Source: JAQVEM01 sp964603595
GTDB lineage: Bacteria > Actinomycetota > Humimicrobiia > Humimicrobiales > Humimicrobiaceae
DNA length: 64,000 bases
Assembly (NCBI GenBank): GCA_964603595.1
Contig: CAZRVN010000001.1
Span: forward strand, 186,001-250,000
Reading direction: 5' to 3'
In this document: in pieces, positions 17,400 through 26,455 of the stretch
Layout of the letters: each line of letters opens with the position of its first letter
How positions within the stretch are numbered: the first letter of the stretch is position 1
Notes under the pieces: generated by a model
The model's input: the letters and a program-made list of their open reading frames with translations, nothing else
Told to the model about the DNA's origin: nothing
Database searches by the model: none
Program-made: the position numbers and the translations under genes

Positions 17400-17804
17400 C
17401 TATCCAGAATTGAAAAATAAAAACATATATTTTCCAATCTGTATTCTATCCATATTTTGAAGTACTGCGCTATCCACTATTTTTCCGTTTATATAGCTGC
17501 CATTTAAACTTCCCAAATCTTTTATTACAAATTCATCCCCTTTTTTTATAATCTCAGCATGCTTTCTTGAAATAGTAATATCATCAAGAAATATATCAGA
17601 TTCAGGAATTCTTCCAATAGTAATTTTTGTCTTATCTATCAAGAATTTATCTCCTATATTGGGACCTTTTATTATAACCAGACCACTTTTCCCCGGGGAC
17701 ATTTTCTTTATATCTTCAAGTATGCTTGTAGAAATATCCTCCTGGTATTCTATTGCTTTATCTTTTATTGATTCAGTTTTACTATTTTTTGATTCTTTTT
17801 CCAT
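17400..17804 (-). CDS. FHA-domain protein, GarA-like
   Basis: The 134-residue protein has a flexible N terminus and a C-terminal forkhead-associated domain with the phosphothreonine-binding residues R65, S79, R80, H82 and N101 (GRIPESDIFL, SRKHAE, GSLNGSYING). Its layout follows GarA/OdhI of actinobacteria, which bind TCA-cycle enzymes until Ser/Thr kinases phosphorylate an N-terminal threonine. A candidate threonine is T26 (DISTSILEDI). Metabolic control is inferred from the family; no kinase gene is in the window. Confidence 0.83.
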   Translation of the reverse strand: MEKESKNSKTESIKDKAIEYQEDISTSILEDIKKMSPGKSGLVIIKGPNIGDKFLIDKTKITIGRIPESDIFLDDITISRKHAEIIKKGDEFVIKDLGSLNGSYINGKIVDSAVLQNMDRIQIGKYMFLFFNSG

Positions 17805-17886
17805 TTAATATTTTTACTGCCTTATATTTAAAATTTTATTTCTTAAATCAATATAGTAATTTCCATAACTAATGTTAATAATCTTC

Positions 17887-17964
17887 TGGTCGGGACGAGA
17901 GGATTTGAACCTCCGGCCCCCAGTACCCCATACTGGTGCGCTAGCCAAACTGCGCCACGTCCCG
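17887..17964 (-). tRNA. tRNA-Pro (GGG anticodon)
   Basis: The minus strand folds as a full cloverleaf. The acceptor arms are CGGGACG (17964-17958) and CGTCCCG (17897-17891) with discriminator A. The anticodon stem CCAGT/ACTGG encloses ATGGGGT, giving anticodon GGG. The T arm contains GGTTCAAATCC. The terminal CCA is encoded (17889-17887). Confidence 0.96.
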
Positions 17965-18010
17965 TCTTTTATATTTTAAGATAACCCAAATGAATAGTAA
18001 AGTTTTAAGT

Positions 18011-19045
18011 TTAAATTATATCTTCAATCTCAGATTTAAACTTTCTATTCATTAATTTTTTTACTGATTCAGCCGGGCTGAGCCCTTTATAAATAATCTT
18101 ATAAATACACTCCGTAAGGGGCATTTCTATATCCATTTCTCTTGATATATCAAACACAGCCTTTGTAGTCTTAACCCCTTCAGCAACCATATACATATCT
18201 TTTAATATTTCACTGGCCTTTTCACCACCGGCTATTCTTTCACCAAAATATCTATTCCTGCTTTTTTTACTTATGCATGTTGCTATAATGTCTCCCATTC
18301 CGGCTACTCCTGAAAATGTTACCGGATTTGCGCCAAGCTTAACTCCAAATTTTGTAAGTTCATACAGACCCCGGGTTATAATAGAAGCTTTAGTATTCGC
18401 TTTATAACCAAGCCCATCAGAGATGCCCGATGCAATTGCTATTATATTCTTTACTGAACCACCAACTTCTACACCTGTAATATCATTATTTGTATATATC
18501 CTGAATTTATCATCTGACATTAACTTCTGTATATATTTTAGTAAATCTTTATTGTTTGATGCCACCACAGAAACGCTTGGTAAACCTGAAGCTATCTCGG
18601 ATGCAATATTAGGTCCCGATAATACACATATTAGTGACTTTAATTCTTCAGGCAGGCACTGCTCCATTACCTGCGATAACCTTAGATTTGTCTCCACTTC
18701 AAGTCCTTTTGCCACATTCAGCATACATCTTATACTATCATTACTTTCCTTTAAAAAATCATAAAATTTTACAATTACCTTCCTTAAGACATGGGAAGGC
18801 ACTGCAAAAATTATAATTTCAGGATTTATAAAGCCATCTTTCTTGTCAATAAATGGTTTTACATTTTTTGGGATATAGAGATTGCCCGTATATCTTGTAT
18901 TCATCCTTAAATTTTTAATATTATTATAAGTACTTTTTCTTCTTGTCCATAGATTAATCTTGTAATCTTGTCTTGCAAGTATTACAGATAAGGTTGTACC
19001 CCAGCTGCCAGCCCCTATTATGGTTATATTTAATCTTTTATTCAT
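18011..19045 (-). CDS. gpsA: Glycerol-3-phosphate dehydrogenase [NAD(P)+]
   Basis: GpsA reduces dihydroxyacetone phosphate to sn-glycerol 3-phosphate for phospholipid synthesis. The N-terminal dinucleotide site GAGSWGTTLS, the middle motif CVLSGPNIASEIASGLPS, and the substrate region EVGGSVKNIIAIASGISDGLGYKANTKA are all present in 344 residues. It is 24 bases downstream of der in the order cmk...ispH-DUF512-der-gpsA, seen in several Gram-positive genomes. Confidence 0.96.
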   Translation of the reverse strand: MNKRLNITIIGAGSWGTTLSVILARQDYKINLWTRRKSTYNNIKNLRMNTRYTGNLYIPKNVKPFIDKKDGFINPEIIIFAVPSHVLRKVIVKFYDFLKESNDSIRCMLNVAKGLEVETNLRLSQVMEQCLPEELKSLICVLSGPNIASEIASGLPSVSVVASNNKDLLKYIQKLMSDDKFRIYTNNDITGVEVGGSVKNIIAIASGISDGLGYKANTKASIITRGLYELTKFGVKLGANPVTFSGVAGMGDIIATCISKKSRNRYFGERIAGGEKASEILKDMYMVAEGVKTTKAVFDISREMDIEMPLTECIYKIIYKGLSPAESVKKLMNRKFKSEIEDII

Positions 19046-19069
19046 ATTATTTAATCCCCAGCACGATAT

Positions 19070-20398
19070 CTAATATTTAAATTTAAAGAAAATGGGCGTT
19101 CCCTCAAAACCAAACTTTTCTCTTATACTATTTTCTATATATCTCTCTAAATTTACTCTTCTTTTTGCATTAATATTTGTAAAAACCAGAAAGATAGGCG
19201 GAGATGTTTTTATCTGCCTTATAAATTTAATTTTAAACTTTTTACCTTTAAAATAGATACCTTCTTTTTCCCTATCCAATTTTTTAAAATAATTTGTAAT
19301 TTTACTTTCGGATATTTCTTTATTTCTCTCTTTAAACAAAAAATCTATCATCTTTACAATATCTTTTATCCCCTTTTTATTTAATGCACTTACCTTTAAA
19401 AATGGTATGTATTTCGCAAATTTTAACTTGAGATTAAACATTCTGACAATGCTTTCAAGCGTTTCATTATCAATAAGGTCAATCTTATTAAAAATTGCAC
19501 AGATGCTTACTCCTCTTTCTATACACATTTCCATTATTTTTATATCCTGACCTGCTATCTCTTTACTGCAATCAATTAGCACCAGCCCTATATCAGAGAT
19601 TTCTATTGCTTTTAAAGTCCTGAGTTCACTATAATAATCTAAATCATTTACCTTTCTTTTTTTTCTTCTTATTCCTGCTGTATCTATAAATTTATAATTT
19701 TTTCTATTAATTTTTACTATACTATCAACACTATCCCTGGTTGTTCCTTCCACTTCATCAACTATTGCTCTCTCATCACTTATTATAGCATTAAAAAGGG
19801 TTGACTTTCCTGAATTTGGCCTTCCAAGGATACATATACCTGGATTTTCCTTTTCTTCGTATTCGCATGTTTCTTCAGGATTACTTTTAAATTTTGAAAC
19901 TATTTCATCCAGAAGATCTCCTATGTTTATCCCATTTAATGCAGATATTTCGATAGGATAACCAAATCCAAACTTTAGATAATCTTCTGTATATAAATTT
20001 TCCTTTTTCCCATCACATTTATTCCCAGTAAAAATAATCTCCTTATCTGTTTTTCTTAATATACCTGCTATTTCCTCATCAAGTGTTGAAAGCGGCTGCT
20101 TTAAATCTACAATAAAAATAATAATATCCGATTCATGTATAGCTTTACTAGTTTGTAAAAATACCTGTGTATTTATATTACCTTTTAGTTTCAGGTCAAT
20201 CCCTCCTGTGTCCATCAAATAAAAATTTCTTCCGCTCCAGTCAGTTTTATAATATTTTCTATCACGGGTAATCATCGGTTCATCGTGGACTATTGCTTCC
20301 CTTTTTCTGCATATTCTGTTAATAAGAGTTGATTTTCCAACATTTGGCTTCCCTACAACAGCCACTTTTGGTATATTAATTTGGTTATGCTCTTCCAT
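19070..20398 (-). CDS. der: Ribosome biogenesis GTPase Der (EngA)
   Basis: Der is the only bacterial GTPase with two tandem G domains and assists 50S assembly. Both P-loops are present (GKPNVGKST near residue 16 and GRPNSGKST near 192), along with DTGG and DTAG G3 motifs and two NK-D type G4 motifs (GNKCD, FNKID). The C-terminal KH-like domain ends in FEGTPIFFKFK. The length of 442 residues is normal. Confidence 0.97.
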   Translation of the reverse strand: MEEHNQINIPKVAVVGKPNVGKSTLINRICRKREAIVHDEPMITRDRKYYKTDWSGRNFYLMDTGGIDLKLKGNINTQVFLQTSKAIHESDIIIFIVDLKQPLSTLDEEIAGILRKTDKEIIFTGNKCDGKKENLYTEDYLKFGFGYPIEISALNGINIGDLLDEIVSKFKSNPEETCEYEEKENPGICILGRPNSGKSTLFNAIISDERAIVDEVEGTTRDSVDSIVKINRKNYKFIDTAGIRRKKRKVNDLDYYSELRTLKAIEISDIGLVLIDCSKEIAGQDIKIMEMCIERGVSICAIFNKIDLIDNETLESIVRMFNLKLKFAKYIPFLKVSALNKKGIKDIVKMIDFLFKERNKEISESKITNYFKKLDREKEGIYFKGKKFKIKFIRQIKTSPPIFLVFTNINAKRRVNLERYIENSIREKFGFEGTPIFFKFKY

Positions 20399-20414
20399 AT
20401 AAACCCTGCTATTA

Positions 20415-21542
20415 TCAGTTAGGAAATATTTCTTTTATAAAACTAAAACCATCTTCAGGTACTATCTTTATATTTTTGCCTATTTTCTTAAAATCCTTCC
20501 TTTTATAATTATCAATAGACAGATTGTCCTCATTAAAAATACTATCGGGAATAAGTACCTTACAATATATATTTATATCTTGCTTTTTAAGACTTAATTC
20601 TATATCTTTCCTGCTTAGAAGTCCTGTTATTTTAATATTTCCACCAAAAAATTTATTTTTTACTTCCATTATATCCAGATGTGAAACCACGCTTTTCCCA
20701 TAATCACCAAGTTTTTCTAATATAGTATCAATAGCATTTCTAATTACAACTTCTCCATATTCAGACGTTACCAGTAATATACGGTTTTTTTTCTCATTCT
20801 TAACTGTTTTCACGGAAGGGTGGTATGAATTAAGATTATTTTTTATAAAATCGTTTATCTGTTTTAAAAAATAGGTACTTTTTCCTATTCCATTTTCAAT
20901 TTGATTAAAATCTCTATAGTATTTATAAGATGGAAAAGTAACCCCGCCCATAACATAAAATTCATCAGAAAGATAAATATTATCAATTCCTTCTAATGAC
21001 TTGTTAACCTCCCTGAACCTGTTTACATCATCTATTACTTCTCTTGCAGAATTTTTGTCATAGGACTTTAAGCTATGACTATTGTTGTATTTTGTTATCC
21101 CAACCGGTACTATACCTATTGACATTGTATTTCTGTAATCATTTATTAAAGTTAAAAGAGTATTATGCATGTCTCTTCCATCATTTATACCTGGACACAG
21201 GACTATTTGAATATTTGTTTTAATACCATTTTTATCAAGAAATTTAAGATTTTCAATTCCATTCATATTCCTTTTATTCCCAAAAATTATTTCTCTTATA
21301 TTCTTATCAATACTATGTACGGAAATAAAAAGCGGCTCCAATCTGTATTTTACTATTTTATCAAGGTCCTCCTTTTTAACATTGGTAAGGGTTATAAAAT
21401 TACCATATATATATGAAAGCAGGTAATCATCATCCTTCACATACAGTGTAGAACGCAGGTTTTTGGGGAGTTGATTAACAAAGCAAAAAATACAATTATT
21501 TTTACAGGTTTTTATATTTTTTGTTATTCTATAATTGCTCAA
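20415..21542 (-). CDS. DUF512 radical SAM family protein without a PDZ domain
   Basis: The protein (375 residues) carries a radical SAM-type cluster motif CKNNCIFC at C13, C17 and C20, followed by FVNQLPKNLR, LYVKDDDYLLSYIYGNFITLTN and a DUF512 C-terminal domain (YHPSVKTVKNE, LLVTSEYGEVVI). Known members usually begin with a PDZ domain of about 70 residues before the cysteines. Here the start lies only 12 residues ahead and overlaps ispH by 14 bases. The frame upstream runs into the ispH coding sequence, so the PDZ part seems truly absent. Function is unknown. Confidence 0.87.
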   Translation of the reverse strand: MSNYRITKNIKTCKNNCIFCFVNQLPKNLRSTLYVKDDDYLLSYIYGNFITLTNVKKEDLDKIVKYRLEPLFISVHSIDKNIREIIFGNKRNMNGIENLKFLDKNGIKTNIQIVLCPGINDGRDMHNTLLTLINDYRNTMSIGIVPVGITKYNNSHSLKSYDKNSAREVIDDVNRFREVNKSLEGIDNIYLSDEFYVMGGVTFPSYKYYRDFNQIENGIGKSTYFLKQINDFIKNNLNSYHPSVKTVKNEKKNRILLVTSEYGEVVIRNAIDTILEKLGDYGKSVVSHLDIMEVKNKFFGGNIKITGLLSRKDIELSLKKQDINIYCKVLIPDSIFNEDNLSIDNYKRKDFKKIGKNIKIVPEDGFSFIKEIFPN

Positions 21543-22380
21543 TAGCTTTTTTTACATTTATTATATCTTTTACCGGCGTGGAAGCACCACCGCTTATACC
21601 CGCTTTATTTTTACCTTTAAACCACTCCGGTTTAATATCTTTAAAGTTCTCAATATGATAAGTAGAACTGTTTATACTTTTTGATATTTCCATTAAATGC
21701 TTGGTATTTGCACTGTTTTTTCCGCCTACTACTATCATTATATCTACATCTTTTGACATCCTGGCAGTTGAATCCTGCATCTTTTCTGTTGTGTCACATA
21801 TAGTGTTATTTATGAAAAGATCCCTTGTCTTTTCAAGCAGTTTATCAATAATAATATGAAGCTTCTCTTTTGTCTGGGTCGTCTGGACAACTACCCCAAT
21901 CTTTTTCTTAAAAGACAATTTATCTGCGTCGTTTTTGTTCTCAATAACTATAAAATTTTTATTTAGAACATAACCCTTTATCCCAAGAACTTCAGGATGA
22001 TTTTTATTTCCTATAATGGCTACAAAATAGCCATTTTTAGATAATGACCTTGCTCTTGCCTGAGCTTTTTTTACAATAGGGCAGGTAGTATCAATTACTT
22101 CTACCTCTTTTTTTACCCTGATTTCATTTATTAAATGAGGTGACATACCGTGGGACCTTATAATAAAAATTCCCTTACTACATATTTCATCCATATCCTT
22201 TACTGAAACTAAACCTTTTTTTGATAATTCCTTTGTAACACCAGGGTTATGTATTATTGAACCAAGGGTAAAAATCTTCCCGCTATTAGCGCTATATTTT
22301 TTAATAGTTTCTTCCGTAAGTTTCAGTGCTCTTTTAACACCAAAACAATACCCGGAATATTCTGCAATCTTTACTTCCAT
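21529..22380 (-). CDS. ispH: 4-hydroxy-3-methylbut-2-enyl diphosphate reductase
   Basis: IspH (LytB) is the [4Fe-4S] enzyme for the last step of the MEP isoprenoid pathway, giving IPP and DMAPP. The three cluster cysteines are in GYCFGVKRA, DTTCPIVKKAQ and NTICDTTEKMQ. The catalytic glutamate region, the GNKNHPEV motif and SGGASTP near the C terminus are also present. The length of 283 residues is normal. It is followed by the DUF512 gene with a 14-base overlap. Confidence 0.97.
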   Translation of the reverse strand: MEVKIAEYSGYCFGVKRALKLTEETIKKYSANSGKIFTLGSIIHNPGVTKELSKKGLVSVKDMDEICSKGIFIIRSHGMSPHLINEIRVKKEVEVIDTTCPIVKKAQARARSLSKNGYFVAIIGNKNHPEVLGIKGYVLNKNFIVIENKNDADKLSFKKKIGVVVQTTQTKEKLHIIIDKLLEKTRDLFINNTICDTTEKMQDSTARMSKDVDIMIVVGGKNSANTKHLMEISKSINSSTYHIENFKDIKPEWFKGKNKAGISGGASTPVKDIINVKKAIEQL

Positions 22381-22427
22381 ATATTTAAACTCTATCTATT
22401 TACATATAATTTTAGTTTTTATTATAT

Positions 22428-23075
22428 TTATTTTATTATATTATATAATCTTTTTATTTCTTCCATTGTTTTATTAAATACTAAATTAATAGCTTCTTTT
22501 TTATCATGTTTTTTTATTATATCCTCTGTTTCTATAAGATTCCCAATAATTAATTTTACTTTCGGTAAAAATATCCTCTTATGCGGCTTTTGGATTATTT
22601 TGTTAGTTCCGCTGACTGCTACAGGTAATATAGGTGCCCTGCTGTGTACAGCTATAAAGCCCACTCCTTTTTTCCCTTTTCCCATAATTCCATCAGGAGA
22701 CCTTTTACCTTCCGGAAATATGCCCAGAGCGTTCTCATTTTCCAGAACTTCAAATGATGTCTTGAATACTTTCATGCTAAAAGACTGTCGGTCTACAGGA
22801 AATGAATTTAAAAAAGTTACCAGAGAGGCTACAAACTTATTACTATATAATTCCCTCTTTGCTATAAAGTAAATACACCTCGGTATAAACGCTCCTATTA
22901 TTACCGGGTCAAGATAACTTATATGATTGGAGCATATTATAATCCTTCCTTTCCCAGGCACTTTATTGATCCCTATCCTTTCCACTCTGTAGAGCGGATA
23001 GAATATACACTTTAAAATAAATTTTATAAAATAATACAGAGCAAAATATGCCCTGCTATGTTTTACTCTCAGCAT
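22428..23075 (-). CDS. plsC: 1-acyl-sn-glycerol-3-phosphate acyltransferase
   Basis: PlsC acylates lysophosphatidic acid to phosphatidic acid. The HX4D catalytic motif is NHISYLDP and the glycerophosphate-binding motif is FPEGKRSPDG. Two hydrophobic segments near the N terminus fit a membrane association. At 215 residues the length is normal. Its start overlaps the end of cmk by 20 bases, a conserved cmk-plsC pairing in many Gram-positives. Confidence 0.93.
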   Translation of the reverse strand: MLRVKHSRAYFALYYFIKFILKCIFYPLYRVERIGINKVPGKGRIIICSNHISYLDPVIIGAFIPRCIYFIAKRELYSNKFVASLVTFLNSFPVDRQSFSMKVFKTSFEVLENENALGIFPEGKRSPDGIMGKGKKGVGFIAVHSRAPILPVAVSGTNKIIQKPHKRIFLPKVKLIIGNLIETEDIIKKHDKKEAINLVFNKTMEEIKRLYNIIK

Positions 23076-23757
23076 CTAATTTCTCTAAATACAATTTTTT
23101 TATTCTATTCACTACTTCCCTTATGGACATGATTGTAGTATCAATTACAACTCCATTTTCCGGTATTACCAGCGGGCTATCTTCTCTGCTGCTATCAATT
23201 TTGTCTCTGCTGGTAATTTCTTCTTTTATTATTTTTCTTTTTAATAAACTACCTTTTTCCCTGACCTGCAGGTCCCTTCTATTTATTCTTTCTTTGAGAC
23301 TTGCAGTCAGGTATATTTTTAAAGTTGCATCAGGAAAAACAACACTTCCTGTATCCCTGCCTTCCAGCACAACGTTACCATTTTCTATAAATTTCCTCTG
23401 CAGTCCTACAAGATATTTTCTTACTCCCGATAGTTTTGAAACAATGGAAACTGCTGCTCCCACTTCCCTGCTCCTTATATCTTCAGTAACATCCACCCCA
23501 TTTATCCTGATTCTTGTATATTTGTTTTCATCCAGTGAATTTCTGTCAAGCTCTATCTTTAAATTTTCTGTAAGTTTTAATATAGACTTTTCATCATTGC
23601 AATCTATATTATTCTTTATAGAAGCCAGGGTTATAGCCCTGTACATAGCTCCCGTGTCAATATATTTTAATCCTAATTCTCTTGCTAAAATCTTTGCTAC
23701 TGTGCTCTTTCCGCTTCCAGCAGGACCGTCTATTGTAATAATATTTTCTGTAGACAT
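23056..23757 (-). CDS. cmk: Cytidylate kinase
   Basis: Cmk phosphorylates CMP and dCMP. The N-terminal P-loop GPAGSGKSTVAK, the motif YIDTGAMYRAITL and the GRDTGSVVFP segment place it in the bacterial Cmk family. The length of 233 residues is typical. It lies between aroA and plsC on the same strand. The opposite strand shows a long open frame here, but it has no family features and is a coding shadow. Confidence 0.96.
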   Translation of the reverse strand: MSTENIITIDGPAGSGKSTVAKILARELGLKYIDTGAMYRAITLASIKNNIDCNDEKSILKLTENLKIELDRNSLDENKYTRIRINGVDVTEDIRSREVGAAVSIVSKLSGVRKYLVGLQRKFIENGNVVLEGRDTGSVVFPDATLKIYLTASLKERINRRDLQVREKGSLLKRKIIKEEITSRDKIDSSREDSPLVIPENGVVIDTTIMSIREVVNRIKKLYLEKLDAESKT

Positions 23758-23812
23758 TTAAATAATAAAACCATTATCAAAATTTGATGAATTACAAATT
23801 TAAATTACTTTT

Positions 23813-25099
23813 TTAATTAAGAGCTTCCTTCAAGTTATATTTAAAACCCGGGAAAGATGTATTTATGCAGCCTGAATTAAGAATAGTTACACTTCCCTTT
23901 GACATTAAAGCAAGTATTGAAAGCGCCATTGCAATTCTATGGTCACCAAAACTATCAACCGTACCCTCACAAGCAATGAAACCTTCATTCCCTCTTATTA
24001 TCATACCATCCTTTTTTTCTTCAATATCAACATTTAATTTACCAAACTGGCTAACGATTGATTTTATCCTGTCGCTTTCCTTATATCTCAATTCACCCGC
24101 GCCCCTGATTATTGTATTACCTTCAGCAAAAGCAGCAGCCGCACACAATACCGGTATATCATCAATTATAACCGGCATTTTTTCTTTTTCTATTTCTATG
24201 CATTTTAATCTGCTTGAAAAAGTTTCAATATCCGCAATGGGCTCGTTATTTAACACTTTTTTATTTCTAACAATTATTTTGCCTCCCATTTTTTTTAATG
24301 CATCTATAATATAACTTCTTGTTGGATTAATACCCACGTCTTTAATTATTGTGTGAGAATTTTTTAAAATTAAAGTAGCAACAATAAAATAAGCTGCCGA
24401 GGAAATATCCCCGGGCACATAAATCCTCTTTGCACTTAATTTTCTACCGGGTACCAGTTTAGCATATTTTCCATCATAGCTTATATCTGCTCCAAAATAT
24501 TCAAGCATTCTTTCCGTATGGTCTCTTGAAATACTGGGCGAAATTACTTCGGTAGTTCCTTTTGCATTAATTGCAGCCATTAGAATACATGATTTAACCT
24601 GCGCACTGGATACTTCAAGCTCCAGCTTCTTACCTTCGAGACCGGGATTTCCGAATATTACTATCGGGGCTTTCGTATTATTTTCTCTCCCATAAATTAT
24701 CGCCCCCATTTTAGAAAGTGGCTTTATTATTCTTCCCATAGGCCTTGAATTTATTGATTTATCTCCATTTAATACAGATATAAAATTTGTTGATGACAGA
24801 ACACCGCTCATTATTCTTATTGTTGTTCCAGAGTTTCCAGCATCAAGTATAGTGTCTGGCTCCCTGAAGTTTTTAATTCCCCTACCGTAAACAATCAAAC
24901 TACCGTTTAATCTTTCTATTTTTACACCCAGGATTCTTAGAATATTTAATGTTTTTATACAGTCCTGACAGAAAAGAAAATTTTCCACTACAACATTGCT
25001 ATTTATAAGAGAAGATAAAATTATACTTCTGTGGGAAACCGATTTATCGCCCGGAATATTAATCTCACCATTTATACTCTTTGCCCCATGTATTTCCAT
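23813..25099 (-). CDS. aroA: 3-phosphoshikimate 1-carboxyvinyltransferase (EPSP synthase)
   Basis: AroA joins shikimate 3-phosphate and PEP to make EPSP in the chorismate pathway. Conserved parts are GDKSVSHRSIIL near the N terminus, LDAGNSGTTIRIMSG around residue 90, and ELRYKESDRIKS and SFGDHRIAMA in the C-terminal half. The 428-residue length is normal. It begins two bases after tyrA. The other late shikimate genes (aroC, K, B, Q) are in the pilus run at 56.5-59.9 kb. Confidence 0.97.
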   Translation of the reverse strand: MEIHGAKSINGEINIPGDKSVSHRSIILSSLINSNVVVENFLFCQDCIKTLNILRILGVKIERLNGSLIVYGRGIKNFREPDTILDAGNSGTTIRIMSGVLSSTNFISVLNGDKSINSRPMGRIIKPLSKMGAIIYGRENNTKAPIVIFGNPGLEGKKLELEVSSAQVKSCILMAAINAKGTTEVISPSISRDHTERMLEYFGADISYDGKYAKLVPGRKLSAKRIYVPGDISSAAYFIVATLILKNSHTIIKDVGINPTRSYIIDALKKMGGKIIVRNKKVLNNEPIADIETFSSRLKCIEIEKEKMPVIIDDIPVLCAAAAFAEGNTIIRGAGELRYKESDRIKSIVSQFGKLNVDIEEKKDGMIIRGNEGFIACEGTVDSFGDHRIAMALSILALMSKGSVTILNSGCINTSFPGFKYNLKEALN

Positions 25100-25101
25100 C
25101 T

Positions 25102-26223
25102 TTATTCACCCAGCACTTTTTTTACACTGGCTTCATATCCAGCTTTTTCAACTGCTTCCTTTGCAATCTTTCCGGAATCTTTGCCTTGAACCAGCACTTT
25201 AAGGATTCCGCCACCGCTAAATTCCGTTGAATGAAAAATTGATATATCTTCAATATTTATCCCATATGAGCTTATTGCTCTTGTTATCTCGCTTAAAACA
25301 CCTTTCCTGTCTTTTATAGCGATTCTTACCTCATATAAATTTGATATATCTTTTTCTATATATTTTGCCATATTAATTCTTGCTTCCCTGGCTTTCATAT
25401 AATGATTTCTTATTGATTCTAAGTTATCATTCTGGATGTTAGACCTAAAATTTTTTAAATATTCTATATAATTATCTATGGATTTTATTAATTTTTCTTT
25501 ATTCTCAAAACTTATATCCAGCCACATCTTTGTATTTGCAGCTGCAATCCTTGTCATATCCCTGAAACCTCCGGCGCAAAGCTTGAATAAATTTTTCATA
25601 TTCTTTTGTTTGTCATCAATCATATCTACCAGGTTTGTAGATAGAACATGTGGCAGGTGGCTTATCAGAGCTACATTCTCATCATGCTCCCTGGGATCTA
25701 TGGAAATTACTTTTGCGCCTATTTTTGTAAATAAAGAATGTAATATAACCAGCGGTTCTGATATTGTAGTATCTGTTGGTGTAAGAATATAAAATGTATT
25801 CCTGAACAAATCCGGCGTAGCACTTAGTATTCCCTCATTTTCCGAGCCGGCCATGGGGTGCCCCCCGATAAAATAAACATTTTCAGGAAATATTTTACAG
25901 ACTTTTCTAACTATCTTCTCTTTAGCGCTGCCTACATCTGTAATAATTGCCCCATTTTTTAAATAATCCTTTATATGGTCTGCTACTTCAACTATCTTAC
26001 TTATAGGAGTTGCTATTATTACCAAATCCGCATCAGAAACTGCTTCTTTATAACTACCGGCAATAACATCTATTATGTCCCTGTACTTAGCTATGTTCAT
26101 CGACTCACTCTTAATGTCATAACCGGTTATTATAAATTCTTTATTGACATTCTTTAATGACAGGGCAAGTGAGCCGCCTATAAGTCCCAACCCTATTACT
26201 GCTATTTTTTTAATTTTTTTCAT
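25102..26223 (-). CDS. tyrA: Prephenate dehydrogenase with C-terminal ACT domain
   Basis: TyrA oxidises prephenate to 4-hydroxyphenylpyruvate for tyrosine. The Rossmann motif GLGLIGGSLALSL is at the N terminus. GHPMAGSENEG and the conserved HDENVALISHLPH region mark the TyrA catalytic domain. Residues about 300-373 form an ACT domain (VRIAIKDRKGVLSEITRAISS), likely for feedback control by an amino acid. It is the first gene of the tyrA-aroA-cmk run. The 448-base gap upstream contains the RNA described separately. Confidence 0.94.
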   Translation of the reverse strand: MKKIKKIAVIGLGLIGGSLALSLKNVNKEFIITGYDIKSESMNIAKYRDIIDVIAGSYKEAVSDADLVIIATPISKIVEVADHIKDYLKNGAIITDVGSAKEKIVRKVCKIFPENVYFIGGHPMAGSENEGILSATPDLFRNTFYILTPTDTTISEPLVILHSLFTKIGAKVISIDPREHDENVALISHLPHVLSTNLVDMIDDKQKNMKNLFKLCAGGFRDMTRIAAANTKMWLDISFENKEKLIKSIDNYIEYLKNFRSNIQNDNLESIRNHYMKAREARINMAKYIEKDISNLYEVRIAIKDRKGVLSEITRAISSYGINIEDISIFHSTEFSGGGILKVLVQGKDSGKIAKEAVEKAGYEASVKKVLGE

Positions 26224-26420
26224 TTATAACCCTGCATCAATATAAAATTTTAAAAATATTCTTAACAATATATAAAAATTATTATGATTTGTGAACAGTA
26301 ACCTTTACCCAGCTATATTTTATTTTCTATCATTTTTCTTATTTTACTATAGATTTTATATTTATTAACCATAAAAATTTAAAACAAATAAAAATTCTAA
26401 TATTTTTCGTCTTTAATCTA

Positions 26421-26449
26421 TTGACAACATTTTTTTATTTTGATATGTT
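26421..26449 (+). promoter_or_regulatory. Promoter for the 26.5-kb RNA
   Basis: A perfect TTGACA (26421-26426) is separated by 17 bases from TATGTT (26444-26449). Transcription would start near 26456, exactly where the closing stem of the predicted RNA begins. No protein-coding frame lies downstream on this strand. Confidence 0.68.
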
Positions 26450-26455
26450 TTTAAT

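Noticed and set aside
23048..23761. A 237-residue open frame on the + strand
   Set aside because: It lies exactly antisense to cmk, which has clear family motifs. The antisense translation has no recognisable domain and is a composition effect.
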